A stretch of 64,000 nt of DNA, taken from Rickettsiales bacterium UBA4270. Lineage in GTDB: Bacteria; Pseudomonadota; Alphaproteobacteria; Rickettsiales; Deianiraeaceae. Positions within the stretch are counted from its first letter, which is position 1. The number at the start of each line of letters is the position of its first letter. A program made the translations under genes and the position numbers. Under the pieces are notes generated by a model. It was not told the origin of the DNA, searched no databases, and saw only the letters and a program-made list of their open reading frames with translations. This document shows, in pieces, positions 10,701 through 20,532 of the stretch. Where the stretch lies: NCBI GenBank assembly GCA_002395105.1, contig DGWA01000008.1, positions 1 to 64,000 of the forward strand. The letters run 5' to 3'.

Positions 10701-13700
10701 TATGCTATTCAAGTTCTATATGAAAGATTATTGAAAAAAAAAATAGACGTGGAAAAAATAATTATTGCAAATAGAAATTACAATTCTGCTGAAGAAAAAA
10801 CAAGTGTTGATGTAAATGATATACAAGATGTAGAAAGGTATTTCAATCAAAATAAAAATGCTCTTGATAGAACAGAAAAATATTTTTCTGAATACAGTTT
10901 TTCCGGTATTTTATACTATAATGATATAAACAGAGGATCAAAAAAGTTTAATTATTGGAATGACGTATCTTATCTGGATGATTGTTTAGAAAGCGGTGGT
11001 TTCTTACAAAATTATGTTCCGGCGGATATTAATATTGAATTAAACATTAATGTATCAAAAGCGCAAGGATTGACTGGAGTCAAATATCGCACGGAAAACA
11101 AAGATCATGATATTTATGTAGATTATTTAGATTTATGTTATTTTTTAAATAAAAGACATAATAGATTATCAGATGGTTCGATTGATGAACCAAACTTATC
11201 TAAAGAGGAAGAATTTCTTATCAATAATAAAATTGATATATTATCAAATATGAATAAATTGCTCGAAACTGGTGATGAAGTAAGTAAAATGAAATTCTAT
11301 ATTGTTGTTAAGCTATATAAAGATTTAATAAATAAGAAAAATTATGGATTAATGCCGAAAGTAAAAGATATATTTGATAATATCGATAGTGATCCAGAAA
11401 GCATCCAACAACTTTATACAAATATTATAAATAATCAAGATAATGCATTTTTAGAATATATATTAATGACTGGCAGTGATGATGAACAAGTTAAAAAAGC
11501 AAAAGAAGTATTACTGCAAGAGTTAAAAAAAATAAAAAGAAAAGAAGTATCATATATACAGCAAGGAGACAACGGGAAGAAATACGAAAACAAATTTGCG
11601 GCAAAAATGTTTAAATTATATTGTGATACAAGTAAAAAAGGAGATTTTGGTTTTAAAGAAGGACAAATAACAGCATGTATTGAAAATTATAGTAAAGAAC
11701 ATGAACGTTCTTCAATAAGTTGTATTAAAAATATATGTAATGATTTTGATGACGAAAAAAATATAAAATTATATATATCATTTCCAGATGAAATGTTTAG
11801 TATATTTTTCAATGACAATTATGCTGGTAAGCTATTAGATAATAATAGAGATGCCATGGTTATTGATGCAAATTTAGAAACATTTGTTAAATATTGTTGT
11901 GCGCCTGATAACTATGGAAAATATTCTATATTGTGTGATAAAAAAAGGAAATATTATGAGAATAATGATAATAGCGAAGCAGTTAAAATTTTTTGTGGTT
12001 ATTTGAAAAAATTTAATAGACAGGACACAATTTCTGTTATAGAAATGGCAAATCAATGTTCAATAAAAGGATTAGATTTAATTGACCTAATAAAAATAAT
12101 CAAAAACAAAAAAGACATTAACGAACAAGAAATGTTTAGATATATTTATGTTTTACAAAAAATATATCTAAGTTCAGTTCAGAAATCTCAAAGTATTTCA
12201 TTAAATAACCTTTCTTCTGTTTTTGATATTTTGAAAAAAGTATATTTTAAAGAACAAAATCAAAAAAATGACAAAAACAACGATACGCTAACATATATTG
12301 TTTCACAGGTTGAACGAGATATTGACTATATTGTTAATATTTTGTCATCCAATGTACAGAAACTAAGTCAAAAGGTACGTATTTTAGAGGATAACTGTGG
12401 ATGTAGACAATGTTTTTCTACGTTTTTAGAGAATTTTTCATCATTAATTTATAATTGTGAAAAAATACTAAAAGAAGAAGATGAAAAACAACAAATAAGA
12501 TTCGATAAATCAAGCGTTGAAAAAATAATTGCAAAGGCATACTCAGAATATAATGAAATTATAAAAAAAAGTAAAAAAGAGTCAGGAACACAAGATTTTA
12601 ACATTATAGGTAAAAAATTCAATCGTGTAAATGAGAAAGTTAATTTATTTTTCTCTAAAATAAATATCATGAAAATGTGCTATGTCGATGCAATGAAGAA
12701 AAATGACAGAACAAAACAAGCAACAATGATTAATCTTTTTGGAAAAGCATTACTTTTAATTCAAAATTATTCAATTGAAGATATCTGTCTTATTTTTAAG
12801 ATAATAGGTGACGATAACTTGGTGACTGATTCAGATATATTAAACAAGTTTAGTTTTATTGTTGAGCACATTGAAGAATATAGAGGACAACCTACAGATA
12901 ATTTATATAAACAAATTAGCGATTTGTACGACTTATCAAAAGGAGAAAAATATTTAAATACAGGATTAAAACATAAAGATTTGATGAAAATTTTAGCTCG
13001 TATCAAAACACAAAATAATGATACAAAAAATGTAATTAACTCTTTAAAAATTGTCAAAGATCAAATAATGAAAGATTTTAAAAATAATGTATCTAATAAT
13101 GGTGGATTTTTAAAGAATAATATCATCGATAGAGTTGATGGTGCATTACTTAAGGTAGTTAATGGTTGTTCCGATTTAATAGATAAATTGTATAACAAAG
13201 ATGATGGTAGGGCGACATTGGAAAAAGTAAATAAAATACTTAGTCAAAAAGACGCTCCTATTGAAATACTTTTTAAAAACGAAAGTATATTATTATTAGA
13301 AGAAAATATTGCCGATATGCAAGCAGTAACGTCATTAATTAACAATATGTTTTCACAACTAATGCAAGATCAAGGAACAGTTGAAATTATATTAGCTGAT
13401 TATGAAGATAAAATGAAAAAAAAACAACAAATCAGTGATATAGATAGACTTAAATTTATTGCTGCTTTTCTAGTTAAACACACAAGAGAGCAAAATAAAA
13501 CATTGCGTTGGCATCAGTTGACAGCCATAATGTTAGAAAATTTCCAAGCATTAAATTCTGCTTTGTCATTGAATGATGAAGAAAATTTACGTAATATTAA
13601 CTTAATTCAAACCGGTGGTGGTAAATCGCTTACAATATTATTTGGTTTATTTGCGATGTTTGATCTAACCGCGTTTGCTGTAACTACAAATATGCTTCTC

Positions 13701-16700
13701 GTTAATGAAATGATGAACGATGCAGAAAAAAATTCTTTATATAAAAATCATATTTTTTATTTAGATGATAACCAAAATTTAATTGAAAAATCTACAAATA
13801 GAAAGGTACCAATAACTGAAATTTTAGAGATATTAAAAGATAAAAGAAATAAATTTTTTACAACGTATAAAGATTTGAGTTTCTGGCGACAAAAACTTTT
13901 GCGTGAGAGATCTGGGCTTGAGATAGTTGAATATTTAGAAAATCATGGTTGTCTCTTCTTGGATGAGGTAGATAGTGTTATAAATGCAAAAACATCTAAT
14001 AAAATTTCCATGTCTTGTAGTGTTGATATAAAAAAATATAATGTAGCGCTATACATGCAGAAGTTATATGATGTTTTGAGTAAAAAAGGCGATATTGGTA
14101 ATTTTAAGAGCATTATAGAAAATTTTGATCCTAAAAATAGTACTTCTTCTAATAAAGAAGAACTTGAATTTATAAGCGAGATTATTAAAAATACAAAACC
14201 AGAATTAGAAAAAATACCATCATTTAATGATTTAGATGACGGAAGTAAAGCATATATAATGAAGATGGCGATTGCGTGTTTTGATGCAAACAGAATGAAA
14301 GATGGCGTAGAATACACTATTACTACGAATGCTGAAACTGGTTCAACTACTATTTTACCAATAACAGGTGGTGAGCCAGATGAAAGTGGTTCTAGATTTG
14401 ATCCACTTACGAGCATGGCATTGAAGGTAAAATTAAAATTAAATAATGGTTGCCATTTCGATGATATGTTAGTCAATACAATGATTGTATCAGAAGGAAA
14501 CAATGCAGCAGTGGTAGATTATTTTAAGAAATCTTTTGGTTTTTCTGGAACAATATACGGAGCTAAAGAAATTTGGGGTAAAAAAGGATTTAAAGTTCGC
14601 AATATCAAAACAATGAGCGTTCCAAATATAAAAAAACTAGATTTGCCTTGTTCGATAACAGATGATAATAACAAAAATCCTGTTCTTGATTTTATATTCT
14701 TATGCTCTGCGCTTTCAATTAAAAATAATTTATCCACTTGTAGAGAATATTTAAAAGAAAAAATATATAAAATGGCAAAAGAATATTTCGCCGATGAAAT
14801 AAGAATAGGAATAGAACAATCAAGTTATGAAGGTTTTGTCGACTTAATAATTAATAATATACAACAAGCGCCAAAAGACAGTTATTTTCTAACTTTCATG
14901 AGAGATAGCAATGAACTTGAAGCATTTCAAAAAAGACTGAAGAAAAATCTCGATGAAGCCAAAGAATATTTTAAACAAAAAAAAGTTAATTTTAATTGTC
15001 CAGAAATAATGGTTTTAGATAAAAAACAATATTTATTAGATGATCAAGTTATTAAGTCTAAATTAGGGAATAATGAAGATAATAATTGTTTTGTTTTTGC
15101 TTTACAAGATAGAGCAAGAGGTTTTGATTTTCCAGGATTTCCAACAGTATTGAACCAAGGTGGTGATAGCAAAGAAGGTACAAGGCAGAAGTTAGGAAGA
15201 ACTGGAAGAAATGGGAAACCAGGAACTATCATTAATGCTTATGCCATTAAACAAGAAGATATATATTTATCAAAATATAAACTTAATTTAAAAGATAAAC
15301 ACGAAAATTATAGTAGCTATTATAGTTTCTATATGAATCAAATTGTGTTACAAGATGAAAAAGCAGAAGAAACAAGTAACTTATTAAAAGAAATCGCACA
15401 AAAAGCAGAAGATGAACGTTCAAAAAGATCTGTAAAAGATTTTATAGAAAAAGATCATTATTATAAATTAATAACATTTGTATCGTCTGCAATGTCGATA
15501 TTTTTAAATATTGCTACTAAAAATTTAGACAATGATACACGTGATAAAGTATTCGATGCTTCTAATCAGATTTGTGGTAATTTTATTGAAATGATTGATA
15601 AGAAATTTAAAAATTTGCAAAAAATGGAAGATCATGAACGATTATTACAATCGTTTACAAACAGTGTTTATAGAAGTGATTTAGAAGAAATTTGTAAATT
15701 GTTATATAATAAATGTTGTGTTTTTCCAAACAATAGCGAAAGACAAAGTTTTCATGAATTATTTAAAAAGATGCTTGAAACGTACGATAAATTATCTGCA
15801 AGACAATATGAAGAAGTTAGAAGTAATTTAGAAGATTCAAAATATAGAGATATTGACCCACTTGAGGCATATAATAAAATGAATGAAGCTGTATTCAAAG
15901 AAAATAATTACAAACTAAATAATGACCAACGTTTTACTAACATTTCACAGAATAAACAAGAATGTTTATACACATCACTTGGTTGCGCGGACGCATGTGG
16001 ATATAGTCTCAATCTTAGTTATAGCATTGAAAATAATAATACAATACGTATCTTGAAAAAGAAAATATTTGATAGTAGTTCTGCGCCATTTTCTTATAAA
16101 GAACGTTGTATTGTTTTGCTTGATGCTGGATATTTGAGAGACATTTCATCTATTTTGAATAGCGATAAAGTAAAAAAAATATTATCAACTTTACCAAATG
16201 ATTTTTTGTTAATTGCTTCATCGCGTTGTGATGATTTTAACAGTACATTTTGTATACAACAAAGTTCACAAGCTAATGTTGATAACGTACTATATAATAA
16301 TTTTGAATATAATAAGTCTACAAATTTAGTTGCAGAGGCCATTAAGAAATTCACTGAAGATGGAACTTTTGATGCAAGATATATTAATGATTTTGGTAAA
16401 AAATATGGAGAAGAATTTAAAAACAAAGTTAGTAATATTGAAAGTGTAGATTATTATTTGTTATTAAATAACGATACAGTGAATAAATACATCGGGTATG
16501 TTGAACGAGGTTTAAAAAAAGATGAACAAAAAACATCAATCGAGTTTACGGATGAGATAGAAACAAAAGCTGAAACAAATTATACTGACTTTCTAAAAAA
16601 TATCGTAGAGCTTTCTAAATTTAGTTTAGAACCTTCAAAAGACGATTTTAAAAAGATTATTGCAGGAGAAAAATCTTTATTGTTCTTTTTAGACAAAAAA

Positions 16701-18428
16701 ATTATGTCTTTTGTTGGACAAATAAGAAAATTAAAAGATGATATAGAAAATTGCGATGAAATTGAGTATATTAGAAAAGTAGAGTTAATGAAAGAAATTA
16801 ACAAACTTGATTCCAAAGATAACATAATTGAGCTTTTAAAAAGGGCAATGCAAAATGTTGCATTTTCATCTCACATACAAGAGACTTTAAATGAATTTGA
16901 TGTATTAAAAGGTGAGATAAATATAGACAATGTTGACGGTCCTGAAATCGAATTGCAAAAATTAATAGATAGTACAAAAAATAGTGAAGATTTTGCTGAC
17001 AGTGTTAAAAATAGCAATATTAATGAAGATGTACATTTAAAGAAAACTTTATATTCAGGATATAATGATATAGTTAGTAATATTAATTATGCACGTAATA
17101 AACTTGATAAAATAAAATTATATAAAAAAGAATTGGAATTTATTAAAGATAATGAGTCATTTTTTAACGGTTTTTCAGAAAAAGAAATGGTTATAACATC
17201 TGATAAAATAAATAATTGCATCGAAAATTATAAAAACATTATGAATAATATTAATGCAGAAAATAAAGATTTCTTTTCCGAACGTCAAAAAGAACAATTA
17301 AGAGATGATGCTATAAATAAAAACATAAATAACGCAATTAATATGTCGTTTAACAAAATCAATAAAGTGTTGAATGAATTTACCTTGACATATAAAGATG
17401 ATGCTGATTTCTCAGACATTGGAATTAACAAACGTGATATTGCATTAATTAATAATATTAAAAAACTTTATATCAAAACATTTAAGAAAATTAGTAAAAA
17501 TGACGGTTTTGATTGGTTGGAAATAATTAAAGAAATGTATGATAAAGAAGATGTAGTCGATTACGATGATGAAGAAGATGTTAAAAAAAATATTAAAAAT
17601 AAATATGATGCAGATTTAGCGTCTTTTAAAGATGAAGTAAAAACGTTATTACTAGGTTATCAAAATGATATAATTACCGACAGTAAAGAAAATGTTAGTG
17701 ATGTTGAAAGAAAACTGCAGTTACCAATTGTTGCATATAATTTCTTTGAAAAAATGTTTAAATTCTTGCAAAAAAATTATAAGGAAAATTCCAAAGCTCA
17801 TAATAAAGTAAAAAAAGAGATAATTACAACAATTGTTTCAGTATTTAATGTAATTAAATCAAATATTTATAATATTCACGATCAATTTAAAGATGAGTTG
17901 TCTGCTTTATTACAAAAAAACATACCGGAGTTTACGATTGATAGCTTTAATATTACAAATGAAACTATTAATGAATTAGATCAAGCTTTTGATAAATTAG
18001 ATATAGCAACTTTAAGAGATATTCAAAAGGATCTTAGCGGTCTTGTGAGCGCTGACATGAGTAAGACAAAAGAAGCTATCAAGAAAATGGAAGCAAACAT
18101 TAATGAACCTAATGTTGCAATGAAGATAGTTTATATAATATGCACACTTGGTTTGATATTATTCACGAAAAATGGTAAAAATATGTTTAAAAAAAAGGAA
18201 ATCATAAAAGAGAATATAAAACTTAAAGAAGATATTAAGCCAAAACTTTATTTTGTAAAAAACAGTAAAAAACAAAAAGATATTAACAATACGCTTTCTA
18301 CATTGAGTGTATCGATTGATAATGTAGATGTTGTTGATATTGATAATATTGGCAAAGATAATAAACAAATAACAAATAATGTTCAAGATAGCTTGAATAC
18401 TAGCTATAACAGCATTAATTTAACTTAA
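7737..18428 (+). CDS. Giant 3563-residue protein with embedded SecA-like motor
   Basis: A single uninterrupted frame of 10.7 kb. Around residues 1930-2500 it resembles the SecA motor: Walker A QTGGGKS (1958-1964), Walker B DEVDS (2076-2080, the exact SecA motif), a PPXD-like stretch with GVEYTITTN and ITGGEPDESG, the SecA NBD2 motif as GFSGTI (2268-2273, family GMTGT), then DRARGFDF (from 2458) and QKLGRTGRNGKPG (2484-2496, family LRGRSGRQGDPG). About 1930 residues before and 1060 after are unrecognised, helical and Lys/Asn/Asp-rich. One hydrophobic segment near 3463-3479 is followed by a polar tail, so it may be membrane-anchored. No signal peptide is seen. It is far too large for housekeeping SecA (about 900 residues); function unknown. 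Its end overlaps the convergent glycosyltransferase by 4 bases. Confidence 0.9.
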   Translation: MLFGDHFLEDLKLQIEKALSEAKDTANGKMFLLNTSLFDELISFVRRDKNAEDIDVVQQYIVNHNYRIDVEDLLTNKDKWMMEQNYRDFLIQILYNASISNKDKENFEKLMIEMFRTSVSDIEKSQIVGVTMKKIDIKNKEFAKKFYRFYNNLDDSKDGLIRIKTNGFFSEDTSNAYYKSKVQEKQEILSSILEGTKNIATSAQGNEIKAIFNEFDDTKDNFHEMQLRKVKIYLLLKTIKSEIYEKSDISVKKELIRNVLEKKCSDFKESILSTFCEKCDFGIITSFQNYSKDKKSLSTIDGLDIVKNISDDYGTIEKQKINEVFERINSFDNISFFEIKDSNDFADDCVYINNFISSNGKSNLLLCFRSNQKEQILSSIYANKNCYEKIANKKYDIDSASDIYSFAKICKDVDNDPMPSDNYKEVYNKYYLHESYKGIGGLSEDKQFSIKSDSNENFIRNDLSNNVISTNELLEILKIQAKSARPLHELKLTISDIKNLPAMIKKYYNFISYQMDTLCNKGLTPIDNLVIKNIDILSINEIKQLVGELDNSKVCFKLLKIDDPNVFDYVVENVAEETVQNNHIIYGKNDNFCHEINRERLKQKKDGDVFNSREAKLVYSKYSRISEDDFKIEDLNKLTVKSDPKEEFQVLSQEFEKRLKDNTGPNNEIELNVSVSTNVDKNIEFVMNMSKEPPSLDDLKENELISYDNVDEKMKDLLSAKSKRFSEKTKLFLLHVREKLKGSFKELFNEVTNRKYLSKTFRDVQFRDSNFYLTPEAFVSLMENFLYGGMTKFNGRIGDQKLSVFKICNGKKYVVGMTAKNINYDYINPIEEMFTFIPTNTVGLNREQLEKKYEKDISNIINNTGNIGEKIDSLGDNYGFLKNVLLNNALSSGLEYSKYISDNADEILSFLDYLSEKQDFVEICDSVCSNFCQTTQIGNVKLLFSLINPVNFTRGMRQVFTLIDNLKEHGFISDNFIKKLPNILNKNKYAIQVLYERLLKKKIDVEKIIIANRNYNSAEEKTSVDVNDIQDVERYFNQNKNALDRTEKYFSEYSFSGILYYNDINRGSKKFNYWNDVSYLDDCLESGGFLQNYVPADINIELNINVSKAQGLTGVKYRTENKDHDIYVDYLDLCYFLNKRHNRLSDGSIDEPNLSKEEEFLINNKIDILSNMNKLLETGDEVSKMKFYIVVKLYKDLINKKNYGLMPKVKDIFDNIDSDPESIQQLYTNIINNQDNAFLEYILMTGSDDEQVKKAKEVLLQELKKIKRKEVSYIQQGDNGKKYENKFAAKMFKLYCDTSKKGDFGFKEGQITACIENYSKEHERSSISCIKNICNDFDDEKNIKLYISFPDEMFSIFFNDNYAGKLLDNNRDAMVIDANLETFVKYCCAPDNYGKYSILCDKKRKYYENNDNSEAVKIFCGYLKKFNRQDTISVIEMANQCSIKGLDLIDLIKIIKNKKDINEQEMFRYIYVLQKIYLSSVQKSQSISLNNLSSVFDILKKVYFKEQNQKNDKNNDTLTYIVSQVERDIDYIVNILSSNVQKLSQKVRILEDNCGCRQCFSTFLENFSSLIYNCEKILKEEDEKQQIRFDKSSVEKIIAKAYSEYNEIIKKSKKESGTQDFNIIGKKFNRVNEKVNLFFSKINIMKMCYVDAMKKNDRTKQATMINLFGKALLLIQNYSIEDICLIFKIIGDDNLVTDSDILNKFSFIVEHIEEYRGQPTDNLYKQISDLYDLSKGEKYLNTGLKHKDLMKILARIKTQNNDTKNVINSLKIVKDQIMKDFKNNVSNNGGFLKNNIIDRVDGALLKVVNGCSDLIDKLYNKDDGRATLEKVNKILSQKDAPIEILFKNESILLLEENIADMQAVTSLINNMFSQLMQDQGTVEIILADYEDKMKKKQQISDIDRLKFIAAFLVKHTREQNKTLRWHQLTAIMLENFQALNSALSLNDEENLRNINLIQTGGGKSLTILFGLFAMFDLTAFAVTTNMLLVNEMMNDAEKNSLYKNHIFYLDDNQNLIEKSTNRKVPITEILEILKDKRNKFFTTYKDLSFWRQKLLRERSGLEIVEYLENHGCLFLDEVDSVINAKTSNKISMSCSVDIKKYNVALYMQKLYDVLSKKGDIGNFKSIIENFDPKNSTSSNKEELEFISEIIKNTKPELEKIPSFNDLDDGSKAYIMKMAIACFDANRMKDGVEYTITTNAETGSTTILPITGGEPDESGSRFDPLTSMALKVKLKLNNGCHFDDMLVNTMIVSEGNNAAVVDYFKKSFGFSGTIYGAKEIWGKKGFKVRNIKTMSVPNIKKLDLPCSITDDNNKNPVLDFIFLCSALSIKNNLSTCREYLKEKIYKMAKEYFADEIRIGIEQSSYEGFVDLIINNIQQAPKDSYFLTFMRDSNELEAFQKRLKKNLDEAKEYFKQKKVNFNCPEIMVLDKKQYLLDDQVIKSKLGNNEDNNCFVFALQDRARGFDFPGFPTVLNQGGDSKEGTRQKLGRTGRNGKPGTIINAYAIKQEDIYLSKYKLNLKDKHENYSSYYSFYMNQIVLQDEKAEETSNLLKEIAQKAEDERSKRSVKDFIEKDHYYKLITFVSSAMSIFLNIATKNLDNDTRDKVFDASNQICGNFIEMIDKKFKNLQKMEDHERLLQSFTNSVYRSDLEEICKLLYNKCCVFPNNSERQSFHELFKKMLETYDKLSARQYEEVRSNLEDSKYRDIDPLEAYNKMNEAVFKENNYKLNNDQRFTNISQNKQECLYTSLGCADACGYSLNLSYSIENNNTIRILKKKIFDSSSAPFSYKERCIVLLDAGYLRDISSILNSDKVKKILSTLPNDFLLIASSRCDDFNSTFCIQQSSQANVDNVLYNNFEYNKSTNLVAEAIKKFTEDGTFDARYINDFGKKYGEEFKNKVSNIESVDYYLLLNNDTVNKYIGYVERGLKKDEQKTSIEFTDEIETKAETNYTDFLKNIVELSKFSLEPSKDDFKKIIAGEKSLLFFLDKKIMSFVGQIRKLKDDIENCDEIEYIRKVELMKEINKLDSKDNIIELLKRAMQNVAFSSHIQETLNEFDVLKGEINIDNVDGPEIELQKLIDSTKNSEDFADSVKNSNINEDVHLKKTLYSGYNDIVSNINYARNKLDKIKLYKKELEFIKDNESFFNGFSEKEMVITSDKINNCIENYKNIMNNINAENKDFFSERQKEQLRDDAINKNINNAINMSFNKINKVLNEFTLTYKDDADFSDIGINKRDIALINNIKKLYIKTFKKISKNDGFDWLEIIKEMYDKEDVVDYDDEEDVKKNIKNKYDADLASFKDEVKTLLLGYQNDIITDSKENVSDVERKLQLPIVAYNFFEKMFKFLQKNYKENSKAHNKVKKEIITTIVSVFNVIKSNIYNIHDQFKDELSALLQKNIPEFTIDSFNITNETINELDQAFDKLDIATLRDIQKDLSGLVSADMSKTKEAIKKMEANINEPNVAMKIVYIICTLGLILFTKNGKNMFKKKEIIKENIKLKEDIKPKLYFVKNSKKQKDINNTLSTLSVSIDNVDVVDIDNIGKDNKQITNNVQDSLNTSYNSINLT

Positions 18429-19996
18429 TTTATATTATGCTGTGTTTTTGCCCAATAATATGGTTTTTTAAAAATTTCAAAAAATGCAATAAATGCCGAA
18501 ATGGTATGTAGCAAAAAGTAAAAAGGATATATTGCTAATATATTTATTTTGCTAATAATTGGTGTTTTTTGTTTTTGTTTTGTGATTAAAAAATATAAAC
18601 ATACACTTATAATACTGTAAATTATGCCAATGAGCAGACAAATATATGAAATAGTATATTTATGTAAAGACATTAAACTAAAAGATAATACAGGTAATAA
18701 TAAAAACGATAAACCTGAAAATCCAATAATTACATGAAAAAAAATCATTTTTTTGATATCAAAAGTTTTATATTCTCCAATATGAGTAAAATAGGTTAGT
18801 AAATAACCTTTAATCCAACGAGTTCTTTGTTTTATAAATGATTTAATATTTGAAGTACACAATTCTTCGGTGTCACAATATAAATGTTTTATTTTAATTT
18901 TATTTTTGTCATATATAACAGATAGTTCAAGGTCTTCTGTTACGTTATAACTATCCCAATATAATTTTTCAAAATCAGATGTATATCTTATATAATTGCT
19001 GGTTCCGCCAAGAGGTAGAGTTATATTTATATCACTTAATGTTTTTAAGATAAATTTAAACCATATTGAATATTCAATATTAAAACATTTTGTTAATATA
19101 TTCTCATTACTGTTATAAAACTGTAAACATGATTGTAATATTTGAATGGTTTTGTCTCTATTTAATTTTTCTGTTGCATACAAAAGTTGTTTTTTATCTG
19201 GAATATCTTCGCAGTCAAAAATAACAATTATATCACCAAACGTAAATAAAGCAGCTACAATACATGCCTTTGGTTTTGTTCGAGGTTCGAAATATGGTAT
19301 AAAAATTAAAGTGAACGAATCAGGTACATCGATATTTTTTAAAATCTCTTTTGATTGATAATCGTCTTCTTCTAAAATTAATTTTATATCTAGTAAATCT
19401 TTTGGATATTCAATTGAATTAATAGAATTTATTAATTGTAGAATTGTATTTTTATTTTCATGGAATATTGGTATTAAAATTGTATATACTTGTAGTTTTG
19501 CTTTGTCTGAGTTGATATCTATTGATGGTGGTTCTTGGATTATATTTTTAAGGTTTTTACACGAGTAAAGAAGTAATGTATTTTTTATTGTCATACAGAT
19601 GATGTAATATGTAATTACTAATAATTTAATACAAAGTGAGTTTATGAAACAAAGCGTAGAGATGAAAAATACTAAAATGATGCAAGTTCTTTTAAATTTT
19701 TTAACATTAAAATATTTTACACTTCTATGATTTTTTCTTGTATTTAAGCAGAAAGTTTTTATATAATCTTTATACAATTTAATTATTAAATTTGTAAAAT
19801 CAGATTTTGATAAAACTATTATATTATCAGATAATGATTGTTCTTGGATACGATCTTTGTATGTAAAAATTGTTTTTTCACGATTATAAAAACATTCAAG
19901 TTGTTGTGTAGCAATTTTTCTAAAAGAATTATAATCGACATTTTTGTTATAATCAATTAAATTGATATCTATTTCATCTAATGTTTTTGTTTGCAT
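18425..19996 (-). CDS. Membrane glycosyltransferase, family GT2
   Basis: A 523-residue inverting glycosyltransferase likely making or extending a polysaccharide at the inner membrane. After an unassigned N-terminal 100 residues there are two hydrophobic segments (about 103-145), then the GT-A catalytic domain with EEDD (209-212), DCED (261-264, the DxD-like metal site), TED (353-355, catalytic acid) and QRTRW (390-394). Three or four membrane segments follow. This layout matches processive GT2 enzymes of the cellulose/glucan synthase group; the N-terminal extension recalls XagB-like proteins, which is tentative. The start overlaps the end of lspA by 19 bases, so the two are probably cotranscribed. 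Confidence 0.85.
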   Translation of the reverse strand: MQTKTLDEIDINLIDYNKNVDYNSFRKIATQQLECFYNREKTIFTYKDRIQEQSLSDNIIVLSKSDFTNLIIKLYKDYIKTFCLNTRKNHRSVKYFNVKKFKRTCIILVFFISTLCFINSLCIKLLVITYYIICMTIKNTLLLYSCKNLKNIIQEPPSIDINSDKAKLQVYTILIPIFHENKNTILQLINSINSIEYPKDLLDIKLILEEDDYQSKEILKNIDVPDSFTLIFIPYFEPRTKPKACIVAALFTFGDIIVIFDCEDIPDKKQLLYATEKLNRDKTIQILQSCLQFYNSNENILTKCFNIEYSIWFKFILKTLSDINITLPLGGTSNYIRYTSDFEKLYWDSYNVTEDLELSVIYDKNKIKIKHLYCDTEELCTSNIKSFIKQRTRWIKGYLLTYFTHIGEYKTFDIKKMIFFHVIIGFSGLSFLLLPVLSFSLMSLHKYTISYICLLIGIIYSIISVCLYFLITKQKQKTPIISKINILAIYPFYFLLHTISAFIAFFEIFKKPYYWAKTQHNIN

Positions 19997-20520
19997 GGTA
20001 ATTTTTTAAGGAATATTTCACAATATGCAAACATTGCTGCTCCAATACATATACACATATCTGCAATATTAAAACATGGCCAATGATATTCTTTTATATG
20101 AAAATCAATAAAATCACGCACATAACCATAGTAAAATCTATCAAAAAGATTACCAATTGCTCCACTTAGTATTAAACAAATTGAAAATACGAAAAAATAT
20201 GAGTATTTATAAGTATGTTTAGCTCGCAAACAATTTAATAGATAAAATATAACAAAAATGTTTAAAATAATTATAAAATATATTGCTACATTTGGATGTC
20301 CGCTTAATAAACCAAAACTCATACCGTAATTTTTAACTTTTAAAAAATTTAAGACTGGTATTATATAATATGCGGCAAGTTTTGCTTTAAAAGCAAAATA
20401 TTTAGATATTAAATCCAATATTACAAAAAATATTATATTTGATAATATAAATATGATTTCATATTTTGTGATTAAAAATAATGATTTTATTTTTTTTATT
20501 TTAGTCATAATTTTAGTCAT
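19978..20520 (-). CDS. lspA: Lipoprotein signal peptidase (signal peptidase II)
   Basis: An inner-membrane aspartyl protease that removes signal peptides from diacylglyceryl-modified prolipoproteins. The 180-residue protein has four membrane segments. The family blocks are all visible: NYGMSFG in the first loop, GAIGNLFDRFYYGYVRDFID carrying the first catalytic Asp, and FNIADM carrying the second. The sequence begins with a short duplicated MTKIMTKI, so the start may be the second Met (20508). It lies between prs (12-base gap) and the GT2 gene (19-base overlap). BamE in this window is a likely substrate. Confidence 0.93.
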   Translation of the reverse strand: MTKIMTKIKKIKSLFLITKYEIIFILSNIIFFVILDLISKYFAFKAKLAAYYIIPVLNFLKVKNYGMSFGLLSGHPNVAIYFIIILNIFVIFYLLNCLRAKHTYKYSYFFVFSICLILSGAIGNLFDRFYYGYVRDFIDFHIKEYHWPCFNIADMCICIGAAMFAYCEIFLKKLPCKQKH

Positions 20521-20532
20521 AAAAATATATAG

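Noticed and set aside
13943..14503. 186-codon minus-strand frame inside the giant gene
   Set aside because: Lies opposite the SecA-like DEVDS/GFSGTI region, which is clearly coding on plus; composition is that of an antisense shadow.
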